From contig NZ_WFKM01000001.1 in assembly GCF_011007365.1 (NCBI RefSeq), positions 496,001 through 560,000 on the forward strand: DNA of 64,000 nt, written 5' to 3'. Source of the stretch: Sphingobacterium sp. xlx-96. Its GTDB lineage: Bacteria; Bacteroidota; Bacteroidia; Sphingobacteriales; Sphingobacteriaceae. Shown in pieces: positions 32,428 through 41,579 of the stretch. Each line of letters begins with the position of its first letter. The stretch's first letter is position 1. A program made the translations under genes and the position numbers. The notes below the pieces were generated by a model. That model was not told where the DNA came from. It saw only the letters and a list, made by a program, of their open reading frames with translations, and made no database searches.

Positions 32428-34845
32428 ATGATAGATACTGATTTAAAGGTTTCCGTAGATTTATCTACTTCTAAACTGAGTTTTGATGATTTTCGTCAAA
32501 TCATTAAGGCGGATTATGAATTTGCCGTACAGAGTAGGGTGGTGAGTCTATTGGGACGTAAGGAGGTACTGACAGGTAAAGCCAAGTTTGGTATTTTTGG
32601 GGATGGAAAGGAACTCGCCCAAATTGCATTAGCTAAGGTTTTTGAGCATGGAGATTGGCGTTCAGGTTATTATAGAGATCAGACATTTGCTTTCGTTTCT
32701 GGTATAACAACCATTTATCATTTTTTTGCGCAATTGTACGCGCATCCTGATATTGAGGCAGATACGTCATCTGGAGGTAGACAGATGGTTGCGCATTTTT
32801 CGACTAATTTATTGGACGAGAACGGAAACTGGAAGGATCAAACATTAATAAAAAACTCTTTTTCTGATATCTCAACCACAGGTGGTCAAATGGCGCGCTC
32901 GATGGGATTGGGACTTGCATCCAAATTGTACCGTAATAATAAAGACCTCTCTTATTTGAAGTACTTTTCGAATAATGGAAGGGAAGTCGTCTTCTGTAAT
33001 ATTGGAAATGCTGCTACTTCCGAAGGTGTATTTTGGGAAGTAATCAATGCGGCTGGTGTACATCAAATACCAGCAGTTATATCTATTTGGGACGATGGAT
33101 ATGGGATATCTGTACCGAATTCGATCCAAACCAGTAAAGGGGATATTTCGGAAGTGCTGAAAGGGTTTCAGCGAGATGAAAATGGAGAGGGGTATGAAAT
33201 TTTTAAGGTGAATGGTTGGGATTATCCAGGACTATGCGAGACCTATGAAAAGGCTGCCAAGATAGCTCGCGAAGAGCACAGGCCGTGTATTGTTCATGTT
33301 ACAGAGTTAACCCAGCCGCAGGGACACTCGTCATCAGGATCTCATGAACGTTATAAAACGAAGGAACGTTTAACTTGGGAAGTTGATTATGATTGTAACA
33401 TCAAAATGCGCCAATGGATATTAGATGCCGGGATAGCCTCTGAAGAAGAACTCATAGCGATAGAGGATAAGGCAAAAAGATTTGTTAGAGAGGAACAGCG
33501 TAGGGCTTGGTCTGATTATAGAAAAATGATTCAGGCTGAGTTGGATGAGGCGGTTTCATTACTTTCACAGATTCAAGACGAAGTAGTTGAGCTGCCGTTG
33601 AAGACCTTGATCAGTTCGTCTGAAGCTTCGTTAAAGGAGATCTACTCCACGGTAAGGCAGGTGCTGAGAGAACTTCGTTTTAAGGATTCACCGCAAAAGA
33701 AAGCATTGCTGTTGTGGTATCGAGATAAGCAGATATTAAATGCCGATAGATATAATAGTACACTTTATGTGGAGTCGGATGCAAGTCCATTTAACGTTGC
33801 TGTTGTGGAGGCTGAATACGAACAAGATGCTGCTATAGTGGATGGACGGGAAGTGCTGAATGCTTGTTTTGAAGCTAATTTTAGCAGAGACGAACGGATA
33901 TTGGCTTTTGGTGAGGATGTTGGTAAGATTGGGGATGTGAATCAGGGATTTGCCGGATTGCAGGACAAGTTTGGTGAAATGCGTGTCTTTGATACCGGAA
34001 TTAGGGAATCTACGATTATTGGAAAAGGGATCGGTCTGGCTGTTCGTGGACTACGCCCTATCGCTGAGATACAATATTTGGACTACTTATTATATGCCCT
34101 CCCCGTATTAAGTGATGATCTAGCTTCTTTGGGGTATCGCACTAAAGGTCAGCAGAAAGCACCTCTTATCATTCGCACTCGGGGGCATCGTCTAGAGGGG
34201 GTTTGGCACTCTGGATCACCCATGACAGTTTTATTGGGAGCTTTACGGGGGATTCATGTCTGTGTACCCCGCAATATGACGCAAGCAGCAGGAATGTATA
34301 ACACATTGTTGAAGTCAGATGATCCAGCTTTAGTCGTAGAGTGTCTTAATGGCTATCGCTTGAAAGAGAAAATGCCGAGTAATGTAGGTGAATTTACAGT
34401 ACCTCTAGGGATCGCTGAATTATTGCGATCGGGTACCGATGTAACCGTGGTATCTTACGGTTCGACACTTAGATTAGTTCAAGAAGCTGCTTTAGAGCTG
34501 GATAAAATAGGGATTTCTATTGAGATTATTGATGCACAGTGTCTTCAACCATTTGATAAAGAACATATTTGCGTTACTTCTCTAAAGAAGACTAACCGTC
34601 TTCTTGTTGTGGATGAGGATGTACCTGGTGGTGCGAGCGCCTTTATATTGCAGCAGATTCTAGAAGATCAAGGGGGCTATTATCATTTGGAGAGCAAGCC
34701 TCTAACTTTAAGCGCAAAAGCACATAGACCTCCATATGGTTCTGATGGTGATTACTTTACAAAACCATCAGTGGATGATATAATAGAGTCTGTATATAGG
34801 ATTATGAACGATGTAAATCCTCAACAATTTCCATCATTGTTTTAA
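32428..34845 (+). CDS. Fused alpha/beta 2-oxoacid dehydrogenase E1 component
   Basis: Thiamine-diphosphate enzyme of 805 aa that decarboxylates a 2-oxoacid and passes the acyl group to E2 lipoate. Residues about 20-390 are the alpha part (GYYRDQTFA, FSTNLLDENG, VVFCNIGNAATSEGVFWEVI as cofactor/Mg site, SSSGSHERYK). Residues about 465-800 are the beta part (LAFGEDVGKIGDVNQGFAGL, DTGIRESTIIGKGIGLAV, IRTRGHRLEGVWHSGSPM, VVDEDVPGGASAFI). Single-chain fusion is typical of Bacteroidota, often annotated as branched-chain 2-oxoacid E1; substrate not proved. Promoter candidate TAAATTTG at 32390-32397. Ends at a long hairpin. E2/E3 genes are not in the window. Confidence 0.9.
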   Translation: MIDTDLKVSVDLSTSKLSFDDFRQIIKADYEFAVQSRVVSLLGRKEVLTGKAKFGIFGDGKELAQIALAKVFEHGDWRSGYYRDQTFAFVSGITTIYHFFAQLYAHPDIEADTSSGGRQMVAHFSTNLLDENGNWKDQTLIKNSFSDISTTGGQMARSMGLGLASKLYRNNKDLSYLKYFSNNGREVVFCNIGNAATSEGVFWEVINAAGVHQIPAVISIWDDGYGISVPNSIQTSKGDISEVLKGFQRDENGEGYEIFKVNGWDYPGLCETYEKAAKIAREEHRPCIVHVTELTQPQGHSSSGSHERYKTKERLTWEVDYDCNIKMRQWILDAGIASEEELIAIEDKAKRFVREEQRRAWSDYRKMIQAELDEAVSLLSQIQDEVVELPLKTLISSSEASLKEIYSTVRQVLRELRFKDSPQKKALLLWYRDKQILNADRYNSTLYVESDASPFNVAVVEAEYEQDAAIVDGREVLNACFEANFSRDERILAFGEDVGKIGDVNQGFAGLQDKFGEMRVFDTGIRESTIIGKGIGLAVRGLRPIAEIQYLDYLLYALPVLSDDLASLGYRTKGQQKAPLIIRTRGHRLEGVWHSGSPMTVLLGALRGIHVCVPRNMTQAAGMYNTLLKSDDPALVVECLNGYRLKEKMPSNVGEFTVPLGIAELLRSGTDVTVVSYGSTLRLVQEAALELDKIGISIEIIDAQCLQPFDKEHICVTSLKKTNRLLVVDEDVPGGASAFILQQILEDQGGYYHLESKPLTLSAKAHRPPYGSDGDYFTKPSVDDIIESVYRIMNDVNPQQFPSLF

Positions 34846-34847
34846 AA

Positions 34848-34903
34848 ATCATTTACTTTCCCGTTTCAGTAATTAAAATTACTGAAACGGGAAAGTAAAT
34901 GAT
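34848..34903. terminator. Bidirectional terminator: perfect 27-bp hairpin
   Basis: The arms 34848-34874 and 34877-34903 are perfectly complementary over 27 bp with only AA as loop. It sits exactly between the stops of the convergent E1 gene (34845) and the ROK gene (34908), so it terminates both. Confidence 0.88.
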
Positions 34904-34907
34904 AATA

Positions 34908-35765
34908 TTATTCAAATAGTGAAGCTGCACCTATTAATGCAGCTTTTTCTTCGTATTCTCCGATACGGATATTGAAATCAACAAATGAATTATCATTATT
35001 AATGATCCCCCAAGCCTTGGCAATGTTTCCACCAATAATATAATTATTACAAAGATGTTTGTCGGAAAAAAAAGTTAAGAACTGATATAAGTTGCTACGA
35101 TATTCTACCATTATAGACTGAAAGAAATCTGTTTGATGATGTTTTTCTATAATTTCTTTAAGACCAAACTCTTGTAAGCCTGATAGTTCTTCAAACCGCC
35201 TTGTGAACCAACGAGTCACTAAGTACTCTTCAAAAATACTGTCCTTATAAGGAGTATTCCATAAATTAGCATCATAAGCCTTATCTCCTTGTTGCCATAT
35301 GGCGCTACCTAGTCCAGTCCCTAGTGTAATCCCTAGGATACAATGTTCCTGATGGCGACCTGTAGCGAAGATCTCTCCTTGTAAAAATGCAGCCGCATCG
35401 TTGATATAGCGTATGTCGATTGAAGGGGATTCCAACTCCTCACGCAATGCTGAAGTAATGTCAAGTTTGTAAAGATCGTCATACTTGTTTTGTCCATTCA
35501 TTAGAGAAATACCATTTTCATAATCGAAGGGGCCCGGCATAGCGATACCGATTTGATCTATTGGGCCATTGAAGCGAGCAATTGATTCTTTAATTGCATT
35601 TGTCCAACTTTGAAAAATCGATTTAGCATTTTTAGAAGAATTTACTTCTGCGCGAGTGATAGTTTCTGAAAGAATTGACCATGTATCGCAAGCGACAATA
35701 GCGGAGGTAATGTGTGTACCTCCGATATCGCAAGCTAATATATATGTAGACTTACTTTGTGACAT
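34908..35765 (-). CDS. ROK-family sugar kinase-like protein, last gene of the aromatic operon
   Basis: ATP-dependent sugar kinase fold of 285 aa. Phosphate-1 motif [14 protein letters not shown] at 11-24, sugar-binding/catalytic [14 protein letters not shown] (about 120), and [15 protein letters not shown] as phosphate-2. The CxCGxxGC zinc cluster of classical ROK repressors/kinases is absent, as is any helix-turn-helix, so it is a kinase-like member (glucose, N-acetylglucosamine or similar). Its ATG lies 14 nt inside aroC, which argues for translational coupling. Why a sugar kinase ends a shikimate operon is not clear. Confidence 0.85.
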   Translation of the reverse strand: MSQSKSTYILACDIGGTHITSAIVACDTWSILSETITRAEVNSSKNAKSIFQSWTNAIKESIARFNGPIDQIGIAMPGPFDYENGISLMNGQNKYDDLYKLDITSALREELESPSIDIRYINDAAAFLQGEIFATGRHQEHCILGITLGTGLGSAIWQQGDKAYDANLWNTPYKDSIFEEYLVTRWFTRRFEELSGLQEFGLKEIIEKHHQTDFFQSIMVEYRSNLYQFLTFFSDKHLCNNYIIGGNIAKAWGIINNDNSFVDFNIRIGEYEEKAALIGAASLFE

Positions 35766-36849
35766 TTAAGTATGCGTTGTGTTTTAATAGGTGGTCAGCG
35801 ATTACAAGAGCAGCCATGGCTTCTACGATAATAACAGCTCGTGGCACAACGCAAGGGTCATGTCTTCCTTTACCTGATATTACGGCCTCTTCGCCTGCTT
35901 CGTTTAGTGTGGGTTGGTCACGCATGATTGTAGCGACGGGCTTGAATGCAACTTTGAAAGTGACATCCATGCCATTGGATATCCCGCCCTGTATACCACC
36001 AGAATAGTTTGTGCGTGTTATAGTTTTATTGGCTTCTTTGACAAAGATATCGTTGTGTTCGGAGCCTTTTAGTCTAGATCCGTCAAAGCCTGATCCGTAT
36101 TCGAAGCCGTGTACGGCATTAATACCCATCATAGATTTTGCCAGATCAGCGTGTAATTTGTCAAATACGGGTTCGCCCAATCCTACAGGTAAATTCTGTA
36201 TGATGGTCGAGATGCGTCCGCCCACAGTGTCTCCCGCTTTGCGGATACCATCAATGTAATCTATCATCTCGTTGGCTGTGGCTGGATCAGCACAGCGGAC
36301 AATAGTGGACTCGCGTAGTTCTAATAGATTGCGTAAGTCTGAGTTGTCTAGATTTGGTGATTCGATCGAACCTACACCGGATACATGCGCAAATATGGTT
36401 ATGCCATGTTGTTTTAGAAATAGTTTAGCAATAGCACCAGCTGCAACGCGCGCAGCAGTCTCTCTTGCCGACGATCGGCCTCCGCCTCGGTAATCACGTA
36501 TCCCATATTTCATCTGATACGTATAGTCCGCATGTGAAGGACGGAACTTATCACTGATATGAGAATAGTCTTTGGAGCGCTGATCTTCGTTGGGAATGAC
36601 GATAGCTATTGGCGTGCCGGTAGATTTACCTTCAAATATACCAGATAGAATCTGCGCAGTATCACTCTCTTTACGTTGTGTAGTAATTTTGGATTGACCA
36701 GGGCGCCTTTTGTCCAACTCAGACTGAATAAATGCTTCGTCAATCACTATGTTTGAAGGACAACCGTCCAGTATAACACCTATCGCCGCACCATGGGATT
36801 CGCCGAAAGTGGTTATTCTGAAAAGATCTCCAAATGAATTTCCTGCCAT
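35752..36849 (-). CDS. aroC: Chorismate synthase
   Basis: Last common enzyme of aromatic biosynthesis (EPSP to chorismate, reduced FMN dependent), 365 aa. Signatures: [20 protein letters not shown] at the N-terminus, the second PROSITE-like site [20 protein letters not shown] (about 125), [20 protein letters not shown] and the ending [20 protein letters not shown]. Full length. Transcribed from aroA across a 77-nt gap that holds a hairpin, and overlapped by the ROK gene. Confidence 0.98.
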   Translation of the reverse strand: MAGNSFGDLFRITTFGESHGAAIGVILDGCPSNIVIDEAFIQSELDKRRPGQSKITTQRKESDTAQILSGIFEGKSTGTPIAIVIPNEDQRSKDYSHISDKFRPSHADYTYQMKYGIRDYRGGGRSSARETAARVAAGAIAKLFLKQHGITIFAHVSGVGSIESPNLDNSDLRNLLELRESTIVRCADPATANEMIDYIDGIRKAGDTVGGRISTIIQNLPVGLGEPVFDKLHADLAKSMMGINAVHGFEYGSGFDGSRLKGSEHNDIFVKEANKTITRTNYSGGIQGGISNGMDVTFKVAFKPVATIMRDQPTLNEAGEEAVISGKGRHDPCVVPRAVIIVEAMAALVIADHLLKHNAYLNVTK

Positions 36850-36877
36850 AATTTATTAATTGAGGTAAATATATTAA

Positions 36878-36911
36878 ATCGTCTATACTTTAGCGAAAAA
36901 ATATAGACGAT
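36878..36911 (-). other. Hairpin inside the aromatic operon between aroA and aroC
   Basis: ATCGTCTATA (36878-36887) and TATAGACGAT (36902-36911) form a perfect 10-bp stem. No T-run follows on the minus strand, so it is more likely an RNA-processing or stability element than a terminator. Confidence 0.4.
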
Positions 36912-36926
36912 ATATCTGATAATTGT

Positions 36927-38177
36927 TTAGGATGTGAAGAATCCCTGGTTCTGAAGGTCCTCCCAAAAAGTAGGATAGGACTTTTCGACTACTTGAGGTT
37001 CTTCAATGATAATGTTGTTAAAAACCAATGCTAGAGGTGCAAATGCCATAGCCATGCGGTGATCTTCATAGGTCTTTATGGCTATAGTACCAGGATCTGC
37101 TACATTTTGACTGTGTAGGTGATAGTTGACTCCGTCCTTTTCCAATCGTGCACCATATTTAGCGATTTCATTCTGTAGGGCAGCGATACGGTCTGTTTCT
37201 TTAATTCTTAGTGTTTCTAATCCTGTAAATGATATGTCCCGCTTTAACACAGAAGCCACAACAACTACAGTCTGGGCTAAATCTGGACATGATTTGAAGT
37301 CAAAAAGTGTTTTGTCGGACACAATATCCGTTTTTTCAAGAAAGATTCCATCTGCTTCAAAGGTCGTCTTAACGCCGAAGTGCGTCATGATATCCGCTAT
37401 GGCTATATCTCCCTGTAAACTATTCTTCTTAAGACCTGGTAATCGAATTGAACCAGTCCTAGATAAAGCGACGATAGCATACCAATACGAAGCTGCACTC
37501 CAGTCGGGTTCGATATATAGTGTGCTTTCCAGAGCCTGCTGAGCTTGGATCTGAATACTGTTTTCAATCCACAGATGTTTAATACCAACCTCACTTAACA
37601 TATCCAGTGTCATAGTTACATATGGTAAGGATGTCAGTTCTCCTTCAATCTCTAGTGTAAGTCCTTTTTCGAGAGCTGAAGCTATTAAAAGAAGTGATGA
37701 TACATATTGACTACTTACATCGCCTTTTATCGTTACAGATTTTTTAGATTGAATTAAAGGACCGTGGATTCGCAATGGGGGATAACCCTCATTTTGTGCG
37801 TATTGGATCTCTGTTCCAATGCTATTCAATGCATTAACAAGAATGCCTATAGGACGTTGTTGCATTCTAGAAGTACCTGTCAATATAAATTCCCCTTGGA
37901 GTAGATTGAGGTAGGAGGTCAAAAACCGCATAGCCGTACCCGCTGGACCAATGTCTATTGTTTTGACACCATTAGCAGCATTCTCATGCGCTTTTTTTAT
38001 AGCCTTAGTTAGTAATAAAGTGTCATCGGCATTGGAAAGGTTTTGTATAGTAACCTTTCCAGCGCTGATGGCTTGGATGATAAGCGCGCGATTACTCTCT
38101 GATTTTGAGCCAGTGAGCTGTACGAGGCCGCTTATCTCCCTTGTTGGATGCGAGAGCTTAATGCTTGGTTGCTCCAT
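36927..38177 (-). CDS. aroA: 3-phosphoshikimate 1-carboxyvinyltransferase (EPSP synthase)
   Basis: Cytoplasmic enzyme joining shikimate 3-phosphate and PEP, 416 aa. Marks: LTGSKSESNRALIIQAIS at 22-39 (substrate-binding Lys/Ser/Arg), GPAGTAMRFLTSYL near 90 (the GTAMRF loop), ESTLYIEPDWSAASYWYAIV, and ETLRIKETDRIAALQNEIAK with KTYEDHRMAMAFA. Somewhat divergent and short, as in Bacteroidota. Its ATG overlaps the DAHP synthase stop as TAATG, indicating coupled translation. Confidence 0.95.
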   Translation of the reverse strand: MEQPSIKLSHPTREISGLVQLTGSKSESNRALIIQAISAGKVTIQNLSNADDTLLLTKAIKKAHENAANGVKTIDIGPAGTAMRFLTSYLNLLQGEFILTGTSRMQQRPIGILVNALNSIGTEIQYAQNEGYPPLRIHGPLIQSKKSVTIKGDVSSQYVSSLLLIASALEKGLTLEIEGELTSLPYVTMTLDMLSEVGIKHLWIENSIQIQAQQALESTLYIEPDWSAASYWYAIVALSRTGSIRLPGLKKNSLQGDIAIADIMTHFGVKTTFEADGIFLEKTDIVSDKTLFDFKSCPDLAQTVVVVASVLKRDISFTGLETLRIKETDRIAALQNEIAKYGARLEKDGVNYHLHSQNVADPGTIAIKTYEDHRMAMAFAPLALVFNNIIIEEPQVVEKSYPTFWEDLQNQGFFTS

Positions 38178-39283
38178 TATGCCTCCGCATTAACTTTTGT
38201 GTTCATGATCTCATTCTGCTTACGAATAGACTCATTGTGTAATAGCTCTAAGTATTTAACGGTGAAGTCTTCGCTAAGATTCAGTGCCTTAGCGAGCTGT
38301 AAACGTTTTTGGACGATTTCATCCCAGCGTGATATTTGTAAGATTGTCACGTGATTGTCGCGTTTGTATTCACCTATTTTTTCAGCTATCTTCATACGAT
38401 CACCGATTTGTTTGATAATCTGATCGTCCAATTTGTCTATCTGCTGACGTAATTCGGCTAATTTATCGTCGAATGCAGGATTGTTAGATTCGGCATGACG
38501 GATCGAAAGATTGTCCAATAAATCTGAAAGTGCTGCTGGTGTTACTTGTTGCTTGGCATCAGTCCATGCTACCGAAGGGTCGATATGTGATTCGATGATA
38601 AGTCCTTGCATATCCATATCCATTGCTTTTTGTGTAACGTAAGGAATCAATTCACGATTGCCACAGATATGACTTGGGTCATTTATAATAGGTAGCTCAG
38701 GAGCAATTGTTTTCAGCTGTATTGCAATATCCCACATCGGTTCGTTACGGAATGCTGTCTTTTCGAATGATGAAAATCCTCTATGTATAGCGCCTAATTT
38801 TTTTATACCAGCACCATTGATTCGTTCTAATGCTCCAATCCATAAGGAAAGATCAGGGTTTACCGGATTTTTAACTAAAACAGGAATATCTACGCCTTTC
38901 AATGCGTCGGCAATCTCTTGGACGGTAAATGGATTTGCCGTAGAGCGCGCACCTACCCATAATACATCAACTCCTGCCGCTAATGCTTCTTCAACGTGTT
39001 TCGCTGTAGCAACCTCCGTTGCTGTAAGTAAACCTGTTTCTTCTTTTGCTCTTTTCAACCATTGTAAACCAATACTGCCAATTCCCTCAAATTCTCCCGG
39101 ACGAGTACGGGGTTTCCAAATACCTGCACGAAGTACATTTACTTTTCCAGTGTTGGCTAAAAGGTGTGCTGTAGAAACAAGTTGTTCTTCTGTTTCGGCA
39201 CTGCATGGTCCAGCTATGATTAAGGGTTTGTCCCCGATGTTGATCCAAGATTGTAATGGAAGGATGTCTAATGAATGTTTCAT
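38177..39283 (-). CDS. Bifunctional 3-deoxy-7-phosphoheptulonate synthase / chorismate mutase
   Basis: First shikimate-pathway enzyme fused to chorismate mutase, 368 aa. Residues about 15-260 are the DAHP synthase barrel (IIAGPCSAETEEQL, GIWKPRTRPGEFEGIG, LWVGARSTANPFTVQ, INDPSHICGNRELI). Residues about 275-360 are an AroQ-type mutase (AELRQQIDKLDDQIIKQIGD, KIGEYKRD), placed at the C-terminus. The mutase commits chorismate to prephenate, whose next step is encoded directly upstream by pheA. Fused mutases often confer prephenate/aromatic feedback inhibition; that is family knowledge. Confidence 0.95.
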   Translation of the reverse strand: MKHSLDILPLQSWINIGDKPLIIAGPCSAETEEQLVSTAHLLANTGKVNVLRAGIWKPRTRPGEFEGIGSIGLQWLKRAKEETGLLTATEVATAKHVEEALAAGVDVLWVGARSTANPFTVQEIADALKGVDIPVLVKNPVNPDLSLWIGALERINGAGIKKLGAIHRGFSSFEKTAFRNEPMWDIAIQLKTIAPELPIINDPSHICGNRELIPYVTQKAMDMDMQGLIIESHIDPSVAWTDAKQQVTPAALSDLLDNLSIRHAESNNPAFDDKLAELRQQIDKLDDQIIKQIGDRMKIAEKIGEYKRDNHVTILQISRWDEIVQKRLQLAKALNLSEDFTVKYLELLHNESIRKQNEIMNTKVNAEA

Positions 39284-39332
39284 TTTATTTTCAATTTTTT
39301 AGTTTTATTATTATTTAGTGTGTTGTTTTCGA

Positions 39333-40157
39333 TTATACTTTTTCGTTTTTGATATACTCGCCCATGATACTGAAATTGACAGTATGTTTGAGTACTTTGC
39401 GGATGGCAGCATCGTAATCGGCTTGCTTTTTCCATTCGACATCTACATAAAAATCGTATTCATTGCGGCGTCCTACTACAGGCATGGACTGTATCTTACT
39501 GAGATTGACATTTTGTTCTGCAAAGCATTGTAATACGGACGCGAGGGAACCTACGGCATTACCTGTCTGGAAGGAGAGGGAAGCCTTGTTGGCGCCCTTT
39601 TGCTCAACGACCTCGTTGCTCAAAATTAAGAAGCGAGTTGCGTTTTTCTTGTTGGTTTCTATACGCTTTTCAAGAATATTAAGACCATATATTTTTGCCG
39701 CAAATTCACCTGCAATTGCTGCAGTATTGGTGAGTTGTTCTTCTTTTATTTTTTTTGCACATCCTGCTGTATCCAGCCCCTCCTTAATAATCCAGTCTGG
39801 ATGGTCGGAAAGAAATTCGTCACACTGTCTAATTGCTATGGGGTGGGATTCGATATATTGTATGTCATCGAGCTTTACACCAGGTAACGCTAATAGATTC
39901 TGCTGGATATTAAGGTGTACTTCGCCTACGATATGGAACCTGTAATCCCTTAATAAATTGTAATTAGGCAAAATGCTTCCGGCGATAGAGTTTTCAATAG
40001 CCATAACGACATTGTCAGCTTTGCCCTGCTTAAGAATTTCACAGGTTTGTTTGAATGAACTACACTCTAATGTTTCGATATCCTGTCCGAAGTATTTGAA
40101 TGCAGCCTCTTCATGAAAAGAAGCTTTTACGCCCTGGATTGCAATTTTTGTTTTCAT
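39333..40157 (-). CDS. pheA: Prephenate dehydratase with ACT domain
   Basis: Converts prephenate to phenylpyruvate, the phenylalanine branch, 274 aa. Catalytic region 1-180: IAIQGVKASFHEEAAFKYFG, MAIENSIAGSILPNYNLLRD, EGLDTAGCAKKIKEE and KKNATRFLILS (the TRF motif). An ACT domain follows (KASLSFQTGNAVGSLASVLQ, NLSKIQSMPVVGRRNEYDFY) for phenylalanine feedback. No chorismate mutase part, as this is fused to the next gene. It is the first structural gene behind the leader-peptide attenuator at 40173-40305. Confidence 0.96.
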   Translation of the reverse strand: MKTKIAIQGVKASFHEEAAFKYFGQDIETLECSSFKQTCEILKQGKADNVVMAIENSIAGSILPNYNLLRDYRFHIVGEVHLNIQQNLLALPGVKLDDIQYIESHPIAIRQCDEFLSDHPDWIIKEGLDTAGCAKKIKEEQLTNTAAIAGEFAAKIYGLNILEKRIETNKKNATRFLILSNEVVEQKGANKASLSFQTGNAVGSLASVLQCFAEQNVNLSKIQSMPVVGRRNEYDFYVDVEWKKQADYDAAIRKVLKHTVNFSIMGEYIKNEKV

Positions 40158-40172
40158 ATTTAATACTTAAAT

Positions 40173-40207
40173 AAAAAAGGTCCCGGATTGAATCCGGGAC
40201 CTTTTTT
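40173..40207 (-). terminator. Attenuator terminator upstream of pheA
   Basis: On the minus strand AAAAAAGGTCCCGGAT and ATCCGGGACCTTTTTT form a perfect 16-bp hairpin around TCA, ending in a U-tract, 16 nt before the pheA start. It lies after the leader ORF. Its left arm GTCCCGG (40200-40194) can alternatively pair with CCGGGGC (40249-40243) near the leader stop codon. Confidence 0.93.
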
Positions 40208-40239
40208 ATATTTTATTCATGTTATGAACTCTATACATA

Positions 40240-40305
40240 CTAGCCCCGGCTCTTATCGCTAAAATAAAAGAAGTAAAAATAGTTGTATGTAGTTACTGTA
40301 TTCAT
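40240..40305 (-). CDS. Phe/Tyr-rich leader peptide of the aromatic operon
   Basis: Minus-strand ORF of 21 codons, ATG 40305-40303 to TAG 40242-40240. Residues 7-15 read YNYFYFFYF: four Tyr and four Phe in nine codons, a composition not expected by chance. The last sense codons CGG GGC and the stop overlap the CCGGGGC segment able to sequester the terminator's left arm. When Tyr/Phe-tRNA is scarce a ribosome stalled in the aromatic run would leave that segment free for antitermination; when abundant it would reach the stop, cover it and allow termination before pheA. Mechanism inferred from the classical pheA/trp model. Confidence 0.88.
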   Translation of the reverse strand: MNTVTTYNYFYFFYFSDKSRG

Positions 40306-40324
40306 TGTCTCTGTTTTGATATTC

Positions 40325-40356
40325 CAAAGGTATGTGATAGAAAAGTTATATCCAAA
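40325..40356 (-). promoter_or_regulatory. Promoter of the aromatic operon
   Basis: On the minus strand TTTG (40356-40353), 20-nt spacer, TACCTTTG (40332-40325): an exact match to the Bacteroidota TTTG-N20-TAnnTTTG promoter. Transcription would start at about 40319, some 14 nt before the leader ATG. The A-rich minus-strand sequence beyond 40357 could act as an UP-like element. Confidence 0.88.
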
Positions 40357-40721
40357 TTTTTTTTGTTTTTTTACTTTTTTTGAAGCTAAAAGAAAGGGTA
40401 TTTATATTATTTTTTTTGATGATATTTCGCCTTTTTTATGTTGTTTTTTTTGTCATTTTAAAAATATGTAAATGTTGTTTAAAAATGCTTAAATGCGATA
40501 TTTTTTATGATTTATGTGTTTTTTTAGACTATTTATTGTGTTGTTTTTACTTTGTTTTATGTCTTAAAAAAGTTGTTTTTTTTAATTTAAATTCTGTTTA
40601 TTTATTGTTTTTTTTTTACTTTTTTTTGTTCTTGATAAGGTCGGATTAAATATAATGTGATACTGTCAGGATATAATTCCACTCTTTTTAGTAGTATTGT
40701 AGTCTTTTAGTAATATCAAAT
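40357..40721. other. T-rich low-complexity intergenic stretch
   Basis: About 365 bp dominated by T-runs on the plus strand (many of 6-9 T). Two plus-strand frames (40283-40471 and 40380-40649) consist almost only of Phe, Leu, Cys and Tyr from these runs and are judged spurious. The stretch divides the aromatic operon from the EamA gene; no TAnnTTTG element for the latter is clear. Confidence 0.5.
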
Positions 40722-41579
40722 ATGTTATATGTTATCTTGAGTGTTTTTTGTAGTGTTAGCGTTGCTGTAATACTAAAAATAGCACGCGGCAAGTCGTTGA
40801 ATGTACAACAGCTTGTATTATGGAATTACCCGACTACAGTTTTATTAACTTATTTTCTTTTAAAGCCAGCTTTGTCAGATATTTCTTGGCAGACATTGCC
40901 GTATCAGTTGTACGTCCCGCTTACCATATTATTGCCTACACTTTTTATTTTTATCGCTTTGGCTATTAAATATAGTGGCATTGTAAAGACCGATATTGCA
41001 CAGCGTATGTCATTGTTTATACCTTTACTTGCCTCTTTTTTGTTTTTTAACGAACAGGCAAACACAGGAAAAGTGGTAGGTTTGGTCATAGGTTTGGTAG
41101 CAGTAATCTGTTCTGTGAGCTGGAATAAAAGCGGTACTGATCAAAAATCTAGTAGTATACTATATCCATCAATTGTTTTCGTTGGAATGGGAATTATCGA
41201 TGTTTTGTTTAAACAAGTGGCACAACATACTGAGGTGCCCTATATTGACTCTATGTTTTTTGTATTTGTCGGGGCAATGTTTATCGCTTTTTTTATATTG
41301 GCATCTCAGTTTTGGTTACTGAAAAAGAAAGTTGACTTGAGAAGTATTATATGGGGCAGTGTTTTAGGGATATTCAATTTTGCGAATATTTTTTTTTATA
41401 TGAAAGCACATCGCGCTATTCCAGAAAATCCATCTATTGTATTTACCACGATGAATGTAGGTGTCATTGTGGTAGGCTCGATAGTCGGTGTATGGATGTT
41501 TCGGGAGAAGCTTAGTCTTTTGAATAAGATCGGCCTAATATTGGCTGTGATATCTATATTATTAATTACGTACCTGTGA
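40722..41579 (+). CDS. EamA/DMT-superfamily transporter
   Basis: Inner-membrane protein of 285 aa with about ten hydrophobic helices in two EamA repeats (1-135 and 145-285). Typical signs: PTLFIFIALAIKYSGIVKTD near 85 and the mirrored FANIFFYMKAHRAIPENPSI near 225, and AVICSVSWNK / AVISILLITYL at the repeat ends. Substrate unknown (metabolite or drug export is usual). Its stop overlaps the GTG of the next gene, so both are coupled. Confidence 0.85.
   Translation: MLYVILSVFCSVSVAVILKIARGKSLNVQQLVLWNYPTTVLLTYFLLKPALSDISWQTLPYQLYVPLTILLPTLFIFIALAIKYSGIVKTDIAQRMSLFIPLLASFLFFNEQANTGKVVGLVIGLVAVICSVSWNKSGTDQKSSSILYPSIVFVGMGIIDVLFKQVAQHTEVPYIDSMFFVFVGAMFIAFFILASQFWLLKKKVDLRSIIWGSVLGIFNFANIFFYMKAHRAIPENPSIVFTTMNVGVIVVGSIVGVWMFREKLSLLNKIGLILAVISILLITYL

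Noticed and set aside
40380..40649. 89-codon Phe/Leu/Cys-rich plus-strand frame
   Set aside because: Arises from T-runs in low-complexity DNA; the overlapping frame 40283-40471 likewise covers the promoter and leader of the opposite strand.
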